DNA of 64,000 nt from an uncultured Collinsella sp. (GTDB lineage Bacteria; Actinomycetota; Coriobacteriia; Coriobacteriales; Coriobacteriaceae): the NCBI GenBank assembly GCA_902470365.1, contig CABRFZ010000006.1, forward strand, positions 1-64,000, in the 5' to 3' direction. The notes below the pieces were generated by a model. The model had not been told where the DNA came from and searched no databases. It saw only the letters and a list, made by a program, of their open reading frames with translations. Position 1 is the stretch's first letter, and every line of letters starts with the position of its first letter. A program made the translations under genes and the position numbers. Below, in pieces: positions 49,389-55,938 of the stretch.

Positions 49389-50162
49389 TCACGGCTTGAC
49401 GGGCCCGTCCCTCGGCAGGTCCTTCAGCCTGTAGGACCTGCCGGTTATCTTGACCAGGTGGCAGTGGTGGCACACCCTGTCCGCGATCGCGCTCGCCGCC
49501 ACGTCGTCCCCGAACACCCTGCCCCAGCCGCTGATCCCCACGTTGGTGGTGATGATCGTCGAGCGCTGCTCGTAGCGCGTCGATATCAGCTGGAACAGCA
49601 GGTCCGCGCCCGCGCTGCCGACGTCGAGGTAGCCGAGCTCGTCGATGATCAGCAGCCTCGAGTGGGCGTAGTACTTGAGCCTCTTCTTGAGGATGCCGCG
49701 CGACGAGGCGTCCTCCAGGTCCTCGACGAGCCGGGCGCAGTCCACGAACCTGACCTCGCGCCCCGCCCTGACCGCCTCGATGCCCAGCGCGACGGCGAGG
49801 TGCGTCTTGCCCACGCCGGGGCTCCCCACGAACAGGACGTTCTCGGCCCGCTCCACGAACCTGAGGGTCGCGAGCTCCTCGATCTCGGCGCGCGGGACCG
49901 ACGGCTGGAAGTCCCAGTCGAAGTCCGCCAGCCCCTTGACGTAGGGGAACCCCGACGATCGTATGCGCTGGTTGGTGATCCTGACCTCCCGGGCGGCGAC
50001 CTCGACGCGCGTCATCTCCTCGAGGGCGGAGGCGAAGCCCCGCTCGCCCGCGGCGACCATCCTCACGTAGTCGGGCAGGGACGCCGCCATCTCGTGCAGC
50101 CCGAGCGCGGAGAGGTTCGCCTGCGCCCTGATCGAGGGGCTGCCCTCCGCGACGGCGCCCAT
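49389..50162 (-). CDS. istB: IS21-family helper ATPase IstB
   Basis: The 257-residue protein begins MGAVAEGSPSIRAQANLSAL at ATG 50162, whose A overlaps the istA stop (TGATG). The AAA+ domain has Walker A (LFVGSPGVGKTHLAVALGIE), Walker B (LLIIDELGYLD) and sensor 1 (TIITTNVGISGWGRVFGDD). The end RSYRLKDLPRDGP is family-typical. IstB forms ATP-dependent oligomers on target DNA and directs IstA. A much longer open frame upstream of this start is an artefact of GC-rich sequence. Confidence 0.95.
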   Translation of the reverse strand: MGAVAEGSPSIRAQANLSALGLHEMAASLPDYVRMVAAGERGFASALEEMTRVEVAAREVRITNQRIRSSGFPYVKGLADFDWDFQPSVPRAEIEELATLRFVERAENVLFVGSPGVGKTHLAVALGIEAVRAGREVRFVDCARLVEDLEDASSRGILKKRLKYYAHSRLLIIDELGYLDVGSAGADLLFQLISTRYEQRSTIITTNVGISGWGRVFGDDVAASAIADRVCHHCHLVKITGRSYRLKDLPRDGPVKP

Positions 50163-51394
50163 CACGCCCCTCCGAGCGAGTCGAGCAGCGCGAGGTTGGC
50201 GCGCGCGGCCTCGGCGATGTCCGCGTCGGCCAGGCCCCGCTTCCCCTCGAGGGCCTGCTCGTAGTGGTCGGGGTCGTAGTTGATGGGCCTCGACGGTCCG
50301 GACGCGGCGTCGTGGACGGCGACCTCCTCGCCGGCCATCCTCACCACGACCTGGCCGCCGGGCATCGCTATGACGCTCACGCGCCGGCCGATGCAGCGCC
50401 TGGGCACGGACCACTCCCTGCCGGCGGCCCTGACGAGCATGGTCGGCGGGACGGTCTGGACGCTCACGTCGCCCACCATCGACTCGAGGAGCCGGAGGTT
50501 CCCGATGGGCCGCAGGCTCTCCTTCTCCCGCATGAACAGCGCGTCGGGCGGCAGGCCGGTGGTGCGGTTCGGCTCCGAGTTGGCCTGGGCCTCGACCCGG
50601 GCCACCGCCTCGGCGAGGCCGCTCCACCCGGTGAACTCGCCGCCGTAGGCGAGCAGGCGGTTCAGGAAGCGGTTGGCCGACTCGTCCTTGCCCTTGGTCT
50701 GCGGCGAGCGCGGCGCGCAGAGCCTGAGCTCGAAGCCGGCCTCCCGCGCGAATCGCCACGCCCTCTCCTGCCTGGTCCTCCTGCGGCCCGAGACGGTCAC
50801 CAGGCACGACATGTTGTCCGTGATGCACTCCTCCGGGACGCCGCCGAGGCGGGTGAAGGTGGCGAGCAGGCAGGACAGCAGGTCGTCGAGCGTGCGGCTC
50901 CTGACCGGTATGAAGCGGTGCTTCCGGGAGTAGCCGAGCGTCGCGGTGAACACGCTGAACTCGAAGAGCTCGCCCTCCGAGTCGACGAGCCTCATGCCCT
51001 CCTTCCAGTCGAACTGCAGCTGCCTTCCCGGGGGCGTCTCGAACCGCGGGTGCGGCTCGCGGCCGCCCGCGCCCCCGAAGGGCACGTCGCGCGCCCGGCA
51101 CCACGCGGTGAAGGCGCCGTACCCGGGCAGCCCCTCCCCGCGGCCCTCGCGCAGGAACGCGTAGACGGCCATCTTGGTCATCCCGGGCAGCTGGGCCTTC
51201 GCGCGGATCTCCTCCTCGAGCGGGTCGAAGGCGCTGCCCCTCGCGGACCTCCCGTCGGCGGCGGACTCGCCCTCCCGCCAGTACTTGGCGACCGTGTGCC
51301 GGTCCATGCCGTGCCTCCTCGCGATCTCGCTGAAGTTCGGCTTCGCGCCGGACCCCCTGTAGACGTTCAGCTCTCCCATTACGTTTCGCTCCAT
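50162..51394 (-). CDS. istA: IS21-family transposase IstA
   Basis: The 410-residue DDE transposase has an N-terminal helix-turn-helix (NFSEIARRHGMDRHTVAKYW) and a second DNA-binding region. The integrase core has Asp in LQFDWKEG, Asp in CITDNMSC and Glu in KGKDESANRFLNRLL. The C-terminal beta domain contains MLVRAAGREWSVPRRCIGRR. The start may be MGELNVYRGS (51379) instead of MERNVMGEL. It is intact and followed at once by istB. Confidence 0.95.
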   Translation of the reverse strand: MERNVMGELNVYRGSGAKPNFSEIARRHGMDRHTVAKYWREGESAADGRSARGSAFDPLEEEIRAKAQLPGMTKMAVYAFLREGRGEGLPGYGAFTAWCRARDVPFGGAGGREPHPRFETPPGRQLQFDWKEGMRLVDSEGELFEFSVFTATLGYSRKHRFIPVRSRTLDDLLSCLLATFTRLGGVPEECITDNMSCLVTVSGRRRTRQERAWRFAREAGFELRLCAPRSPQTKGKDESANRFLNRLLAYGGEFTGWSGLAEAVARVEAQANSEPNRTTGLPPDALFMREKESLRPIGNLRLLESMVGDVSVQTVPPTMLVRAAGREWSVPRRCIGRRVSVIAMPGGQVVVRMAGEEVAVHDAASGPSRPINYDPDHYEQALEGKRGLADADIAEAARANLALLDSLGGA

Positions 51395-51548
51395 ATCCCG
51401 CTCCTCCCGGGTCGGATACCCGATCGGAGCATAGTTCCGTTAGCGCAGTTGGTGAAAGTACGTTAGCGGGGTCGGCGAAAGCGCGTTAGCGCATTCGGCG
51501 AGATGCGTTTGCGAAAGTGGTTAATTTTAGATTAGCGCTAACACTCGA

Positions 51549-52182
51549 GGCCGCGGTCGACCTGTCGGACCGGCGGTGGCTGGAGCTGCTCGCCGGGTTC
51601 GGCGGGGCGTGGGGGATCGCCCGCTCCGGGGCCGAGGGCCCGCGGGCCGAGGTCGCCGGGGAGGCCGCGGCCGCCTCCACCGCGCCCCCGCCGGCGCTCG
51701 TCGAGGCCGAGAACAGGCAGGTCAGGTTCCTGGCCGCCCGGATATCGGAGGCCCTCGACGAGGCCGGGGCCCTCGAGGCCGAGACGGCGGCGCTGCTCGA
51801 GGGCGACGAGACCTACGCGTGCCTGCTCACCGTGCCCGGCATCGGCCCGAGGACCGCGGCGCAGCTCGCGGTGTCGGTCGACATCGGGAGGTTCCCGGAC
51901 CACGACCACCTGGCCTCGTACTGCGGCATAGCCCCGAGGGTGAGGAGCTCCGGCACGTCGGTGAGGTCGGTCAGGGCGTCCAGGCGCGGCGACGCGAGGC
52001 TCAAGTCCCTGCTGATCTTCTCGTGCAACAGCCTGGTGAGGTCCTCGGGGCGCTACGGCGAGTACTACCGGGCCTGCAGGGCGCGGGGCATGGGGCACGG
52101 GCGGGCGCTCAAGGCCGTCGCGAGGAAGCGTCTCAGGGCGATATACGCCGTGATGCGCGACCGGGTGCCCTACCGGGGGTAG
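51549..52182 (+). pseudogene. IS110-family transposase, 3' part
   Basis: Continuing the frame broken at 49287, this codes for the helical linker and the Transposase_20 domain (LLTVPGIGPRTAAQLAVSVD; HLASYCGIAPRVRSSGTSVR). Ser residues in SSGTS and the conserved ARLKSLLIFSCNSLVRSS follow, then the stop at 52182. The catalytic serine used by IS110 enzymes lies in this part. No start codon is properly placed for separate translation. Confidence 0.9.
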
Positions 52183-52238
52183 CCCCGACGGTTGACAAAA
52201 CTATAGGAACACCCAATGACTAGGTGGGGAAGGCGTGC

Positions 52239-52244
52239 GACAAT
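52239..52244 (+). promoter_or_regulatory. -10-like GACAAT before rlmA
   Basis: The context GGGGAAGGCGTGCGACAATA is almost the same as before the ion channel gene at 36249. It is 35 nt before ATG 52280. Confidence 0.5.
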
Positions 52245-52279
52245 AGTGGGCGTTGTGTAGTCCGCGCTAAGGAGTTGCC

Positions 52280-53095
52280 ATGTTGTTGTGTCCCGTTTGC
52301 CATGAACCGTTGGTGGACGATGAGCGCGGTGCTGCATGCGCGGGCGGACACCGGTTTGACCGTGCGCGCGAGGGCTATCTATATCTGCTGTGCTCGTCCA
52401 AGAGCGGCGACTCCATGGGCGATCCCAAGTCACAGGCACGCAGCCGTCGCGACTTTCTGAACCGCGGATACTACGCGCCGTTGCGCGATGCGATGGTCGA
52501 GCTGGTGCGCGAGCGGGCGTCTGAGCGTGCCACGTCTACGAACTGCCCCATGACGCTGCTCGATATTTGCTGCGGCGAGGGCTATTACACGAGTGCCATG
52601 GGTGCGGTGCCGGGCGTGGATGCTTACGGCTTTGACCTGGGCAAAGAGATGGTGCGCCTGGCCGCCAAGCGCGGCGATGCGACCTATTTCGTGGCCAATA
52701 TGAAGGACATCCCCGTGGCCGATGGCGCCTTCGATATGGTGACCGAGCTCTTTGCTCCCTTTAACGAGCGCGAGTTTGCCCGCGTGCTGGCGCCAGAGGG
52801 CTCGCTCTACACCGTGGTGCCGGGCGCCCGTCATCTCTTTGGGCTTAAGGAAGTGCTCTACGACACGCCGTACCTTAACGATGAGAAGCTGCCGAAGACC
52901 ACCGAGCTCAAGTTGGTCAGAACGCAGCGGGTGTCTGCGAATATTACGCTTCAGACCCAGGCCGATATCGAGGCGGTGTTCCAGATGACGCCGTACTACT
53001 ACCGCACGCGCCCTGCCGACAAAGAGCGCCTGGCAAACTTGGACACGCTCCAAACCGATATCGACTTCATCATCGCCGAGTACCGCCACAGCTAA
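52280..53095 (+). CDS. rlmA: 23S rRNA (guanine-N1)-methyltransferase RlmA-type
   Basis: The 271-residue protein starts with a zinc ribbon (CPVCHEPL, CAGGHRFDRAREGYLYLL). It carries the RlmA-specific loop GDSMGDPKSQARSRRDFLNR followed by GYYAPLRDAM. The SAM-binding domain has LLDICCGEGYYTSAM and GFDLGKEMVRLAAKR. It methylates G745 or G748 of 23S rRNA; in Gram-positives the RlmA(II) form can affect macrolide (tylosin) susceptibility. Which position cannot be decided here. AAGGAG precedes ATG 52280. Confidence 0.9.
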   Translation: MLLCPVCHEPLVDDERGAACAGGHRFDRAREGYLYLLCSSKSGDSMGDPKSQARSRRDFLNRGYYAPLRDAMVELVRERASERATSTNCPMTLLDICCGEGYYTSAMGAVPGVDAYGFDLGKEMVRLAAKRGDATYFVANMKDIPVADGAFDMVTELFAPFNEREFARVLAPEGSLYTVVPGARHLFGLKEVLYDTPYLNDEKLPKTTELKLVRTQRVSANITLQTQADIEAVFQMTPYYYRTRPADKERLANLDTLQTDIDFIIAEYRHS

Positions 53096-53096
53096 C

Positions 53097-53131
53097 AATC
53101 TGCCAAAAAGGGACAGGTTTATTTTGGCAGG
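53097..53131. repeat. Diverged stop-codon palindrome
   Basis: CTGCCAAAA and TTTTGGCAG flank AGGGACAGGTTTA, 4 bp after the rlmA stop. The core AAAGGGACAG recalls the GACAAAGGGACAG repeats, but the outer arm is different. Confidence 0.5.
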
Positions 53132-53149
53132 TTTTATCTGGGCAAACGT

Positions 53150-53186
53150 AAAGGGCCGACCGCGGAGATGCGCGATCGGCCCTTTT
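53150..53186. terminator. Terminator between convergent rlmA and the membrane protein gene
   Basis: AAAGGGCCGACCGCG pairs with CGCGATCGGCCCTTT (one G-T wobble) and is followed by TT. Confidence 0.75.
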
Positions 53187-53226
53187 TAGTTGCTTGGCCG
53201 CAACAGAGGTTATGAGAAGCGGGCGC

Positions 53227-53628
53227 TTACAGACGGTCCTTGTTCTCGGCCTTAACGGCGTGTGCCTGCTGAACAAAGAACAGGTCGTAGACCACGATGA
53301 CAAAGGCGATGATATTGACGGAGCTGCCGCCGAGTGCGGGAAGCGTGAGCACGGCCTGGACGAGCGTGGCTGCCGCGGCAACAATACCGAGCTTAAACGC
53401 GCCGTCTACCTGCGAAGGCTTGTTGGCGCCCTTGATACCGGCGACGCCTGCGGCAAGGTCGACGAGGCCCTTAACAATCACCACAACAGCGGCGAGCGTG
53501 GCGTTCGATCCGTAAGCGGATCCAAAATTGCCGGTAACAATGCCGGCAATTCCGATGACGAGGCTGGCGATGCCCAGAACAAAATTAATCAGGGCAAGGA
53601 TTTTGAGTGTCTTGCGAGCAGCGCTCAT
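53227..53628 (-). CDS. Small four-helix membrane protein, unknown function
   Basis: The 133-residue protein has four hydrophobic segments (ALINFVLGIASLVIGIAGIV; AAVVVIVKGLVDLAAGVAGI; LGIVAAAATLVQAVLTLPAL; IIAFVIVVYDLFFVQQAHAV) and a charged tail. I do not recognise a named family beyond small integral membrane proteins common in Coriobacteriia. AAAGGA precedes the ATG. It is divergent from the mini-protein gene at 53862. Confidence 0.75.
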   Translation of the reverse strand: MSAARKTLKILALINFVLGIASLVIGIAGIVTGNFGSAYGSNATLAAVVVIVKGLVDLAAGVAGIKGANKPSQVDGAFKLGIVAAAATLVQAVLTLPALGGSSVNIIAFVIVVYDLFFVQQAHAVKAENKDRL

Positions 53629-53861
53629 AGCTGGTCCTTTCGATGCGGGCGCGGAGAATCTGTCGCGCCCAGGTTACGGCACATATCGTGAAGCACATTG
53701 TAGTTCAACGCGGCGATGCATGCGCCTGAAAGCGCCTTGAGCCCGCGCAGCCCAACCCAACCTTTCAAAAAGGAAAGCTGGGCGTAAGTCAAATCGATGG
53801 CAGCGTATGCGCGGCGCTGCGATGATGGGTCCATGGTAAGAGCTGGTCTCAAGGAGGAGCC

Positions 53862-54005
53862 ATGATGTACGGAGCAGGGCAAGTGCATGAGCCGCGGTCG
53901 TTGGGAAGGCGCATGGGTGATTCTGTGATCGCTGCCGTGTGCACGGGATTGATGGCGGTGCTTTGCATTGGGATGCTGTGGGCCATGTCGCATGTGGGAC
54001 AATAG
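53862..54005 (+). CDS. Single-helix membrane mini-protein (47 residues)
   Basis: An excellent AAGGAGGAG (53851-53859) precedes ATG 53862. The frame reads MMYGAGQVHEPRSLGRRMGD, SVIAAVCTGLMAVLCIGMLW, AMSHVGQ and stops at 54005. It has a basic, probably cytoplasmic start and one membrane helix. Its role is unknown. The stop overlaps the -10-like GACAAT that precedes the methyltransferase gene. Confidence 0.6.
   Translation: MMYGAGQVHEPRSLGRRMGDSVIAAVCTGLMAVLCIGMLWAMSHVGQ
53999..54004 (+). promoter_or_regulatory. -10-like GACAAT before the RsmJ-like gene
   Basis: The context GTGGGACAATAGCGG overlaps the mini-protein stop and is 64 nt before ATG 54069. Confidence 0.4.
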
Positions 54006-54068
54006 CGGACGGTTGGGTGCCGACATAAACGGCGCTCGCGTATTCGTTTTGCTTGTTAAGGAGTACCC

Positions 54069-54773
54069 ATGGGCGTCGTCGATCCCTTTTCTGTTGCTCG
54101 GTCCGCGGGGCTTGAGCTAATCGGGAAGTCCGAGGGCCTCACGCTCACCGACGGCACGATGGAACTGCGTGCCGATTTTGGCCGCATGCTTCCACGGCTC
54201 AAGCAGGGCCGTCTGCAGCAAGAACTGCTGGTAAAGGCTGCGCGCGCAAAAGGCATCGAGAGCCCATGGGCGATTGACGCCACGGCAGGCTTTGGCGAGG
54301 ATTCGCTGCTGCTGGCGGCCGCGGGCTTTACCGTCGATCTGTATGAGCAGGATTGCGTGATCGCGGCGCTCCTCAAGGATGCTTTGGATCGCGCGGCAGA
54401 TGATCCGGCGCTTGCGACAGCCGTGGCGCGCATGCGCTTACATGCGGGCGAGGACAGCATTGCCGGCCTTTACCATACAGCTGAGCTGATCGGGCGGGGC
54501 GAGCTCACCGCTCCCGACGTGGTGTATCTGGACCCCATGTTTCCCGGACGCACCAAGAGCGCGGCGGTTAAAAAGAAATTCCAACTCTTGCACCATCTGG
54601 AGCAGCCGTGCGCCGATGAGGAGGCGCTGGTCGAAGCTGCGCTTGCGGTGCACCCGCGCAAGGTCGTTATTAAGCGGCCGGTGAAGGGGCCGCTGCTTGC
54701 CGGCGTTAAGCCGAGCTATCAACTTGCGGGCAAGGCCGTTCGTTACGATGTTTTGGTGCCGCCGCGCCCGTAG
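54069..54773 (+). CDS. rsmJ: RsmJ-like 16S rRNA (guanine-N2)-methyltransferase
   Basis: The 234-residue protein has a short N-terminal domain (GLELIGKSEGLTLTDGTMEL RAD region) and a SAM-binding motif, IDATAGFGEDSLLLAAAGFT. It has acidic loop II (VDLYEQDCVIAALLKDAL) and the catalytic-type YLDPMFPGRTKSAAVKKKFQ. This is the RsmJ (YhiQ) pattern, m2G1516 of 16S rRNA in E. coli. AAGGAG precedes the ATG. It is a single gene. Confidence 0.87.
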   Translation: MGVVDPFSVARSAGLELIGKSEGLTLTDGTMELRADFGRMLPRLKQGRLQQELLVKAARAKGIESPWAIDATAGFGEDSLLLAAAGFTVDLYEQDCVIAALLKDALDRAADDPALATAVARMRLHAGEDSIAGLYHTAELIGRGELTAPDVVYLDPMFPGRTKSAAVKKKFQLLHHLEQPCADEEALVEAALAVHPRKVVIKRPVKGPLLAGVKPSYQLAGKAVRYDVLVPPRP

Positions 54774-54821
54774 CTTGCGCGCGATGGTTGGCGCTCCGTC
54801 AGTGCCGTGCCGATGAGGCGC

Positions 54822-55118
54822 CTATTTCCATGGGTGCGACGTCAGATGCCATCCGCCGCAGTATTCGCATTTGTAGCAGGCCAAACCGCGCCGTCCACGG
54901 TTTTCGCAGTCGGCCATAACTGCCTCGGCCTCGGCGCGCGTGTCGTAACGGTTTTTGCGCTCGCACGACTTGTAGCGCCAGGCTTCATCGCGCTCGGCGT
55001 CCAGGGCGTCGCGGCGATCATTCTCGCGCGCAAACAGGTCGCTCATATCGCCGCCGGTGGCAGCGCCCAAAAACTCGCTTTTGGCCTTTGACCAGGCGGC
55101 TCGCTTTTTGCTTCCCAT
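54822..55118 (-). CDS. Small zinc-ribbon-like protein, unknown function
   Basis: The start is taken at ATG 55118 (MGSKKRAAWSKAKSEFLGAA), giving 98 residues; an upstream ATG at 55139 is possible. The protein is very charged, with helices (FARENDRRDALDAERDEAWR) and a C-terminal CYKCEYCGGWHLTSHPW. That segment together with CENRG and SCERKN resembles a treble-clef or zinc ribbon found in small phage-like or RNA-related proteins. No function can be assigned. Confidence 0.6.
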   Translation of the reverse strand: MGSKKRAAWSKAKSEFLGAATGGDMSDLFARENDRRDALDAERDEAWRYKSCERKNRYDTRAEAEAVMADCENRGRRGLACYKCEYCGGWHLTSHPWK

Positions 55119-55142
55119 CTGCTTCGCACCCTTCTCCAAACG

Positions 55143-55174
55143 TTGGTATCATTGCCCAATCAAAGTAATACCAA
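55143..55174. promoter_or_regulatory. Inverted repeat between divergent genes
   Basis: TTGGTAT and ATACCAA form a perfect 7-bp dyad with an 18-bp gap in the 77-bp space between divergent genes. It could be an operator or overlapping promoters. Confidence 0.3.
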
Positions 55175-55195
55175 TAAACGTGAGGTCGCCGCGTG

Positions 55196-55684
55196 ATGAT
55201 CAGAAAAACACTCGATACCGACATTCCCACTGTCATGGCTATCTATGATGTAGCACGCGCCTTTATGCGCGCGCACGGTAATGCTACGCAGTGGCCGGTG
55301 GGTACGCCTTCGGTCGAGCAGCTGGCTGCCGATATCGCTGCCGGAGGCAGTTATGTGTTCGAAGTCAACGGCCGCGTGGTGGCGACGTTTGCCTTTTTGC
55401 CGGGCCCGGACGAGTGCTATGACGTAATTGAGGATGGTCAATGGCGCAGCGACACTCCGTACGCCGTGCTGCACCGTGTGGCGTCCGATGGCACCGTGCA
55501 CGGTATCGCGGCTGCGATGTTTGCCTTTGCTAAAGAGCGTGCCGATCACCTGCGTATCGACACGCATCAGGACAACCTGCCCATGCAGGGTGCGAGCATC
55601 AAGGCGGGGTTTGAGCGCGCCGGCGTCGTGTATGTGTCCGATGGCACTCCGCGCGTTGCCTTCGATTGGCTGCGTGAGGCATAA
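55196..55684 (+). CDS. GNAT-family N-acetyltransferase
   Basis: The start is ATG 55196 (the GTG at 55193 is adjacent); 162 residues. The GNAT fold begins MIRKTLDTDIPTVMAIYDVA, has the central strand GGSYVFEVNGRVVATFAFLP and the CoA-binding region VHGIAAAMFAFAKERADHLR. The end is IDTHQDNLPMQGASIKAGFE RAG, where the Asn-x-x-Met-Gln pattern is conserved. The acetyl acceptor is unknown. It is followed by a terminator. Confidence 0.9.
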   Translation: MIRKTLDTDIPTVMAIYDVARAFMRAHGNATQWPVGTPSVEQLAADIAAGGSYVFEVNGRVVATFAFLPGPDECYDVIEDGQWRSDTPYAVLHRVASDGTVHGIAAAMFAFAKERADHLRIDTHQDNLPMQGASIKAGFERAGVVYVSDGTPRVAFDWLREA

Positions 55685-55718
55685 GAGCGGAGACGCGTAT
55701 CAACAATTCGCGCGAACG

Positions 55719-55745
55719 AAAATGGCCCCGAGCGGGGCCATTTTT
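55719..55745 (+). terminator. Terminator after the GNAT gene
   Basis: AAAATGGCCCCG pairs with CGGGGCCATTTT and a further T follows; the loop is 2 nt. Confidence 0.85.
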
Positions 55746-55938
55746 GGTTGCTGCACTGTTTTGCAAGCCGGCTTTCGCAAGGCGCGAACCTACGAAAATC
55801 GCCGCGCGGCAACGCGGGACGATGAGCTCGGTCGGGGGATAGGGCCCGCTTCGCCCGCCGGCTCGTAAATTGTATCATCCAGTGTGGAACGAGGACGCCC
55901 GTTGCCGCGTGCGATGGGCTTGTAATAAAAGGAGAGCC

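Larger units (their letters stand above)
49288..51543 (-). mobile_element. IS21-family insertion sequence (istA-istB), complete
   Basis: The ends are TGTTAGCGTCAATCTA and, inverted, TGTTAGCGCTAATCTA, with 5'-TG...CA-3' tips and a CTCGA duplication outside. Internal iterated motifs resembling (C)GTTAGCG followed by GGCGAAAG lie near the istA end (51437-51500) and related ones near the other end (49305-49385), as IS21 transposases bind multiple repeats. istA and istB are intact and overlap. It is inserted antisense to the IS110 transposase. Confidence 0.93.
48538..52209 (+). mobile_element. IS110-family element with bridge RNA, interrupted by an IS21-family element
   Basis: The borders are set by a CA dinucleotide present on both sides (48538-48539 and 52210-52211) and by the guide matches in the left end. 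Without the inserted 2256-bp IS21 element and its 5-bp duplication, the element is 1411 bp: a 250-bp non-coding left end, one DEDD/serine-type transposase of 377 codons and a short right end. It has no terminal inverted repeats, as expected of IS110. GC content is far above that of neighbouring genes, so it was probably acquired. The transposase is split, so this copy cannot move by itself unless its enzyme is supplied by another copy. Confidence 0.85.

Noticed and set aside
50264..51466. 400-codon forward open frame across istA
   Set aside because: The IS21 transposase on the other strand has all catalytic residues; this frame is a GC-rich artefact that also runs over the insertion sequence end.
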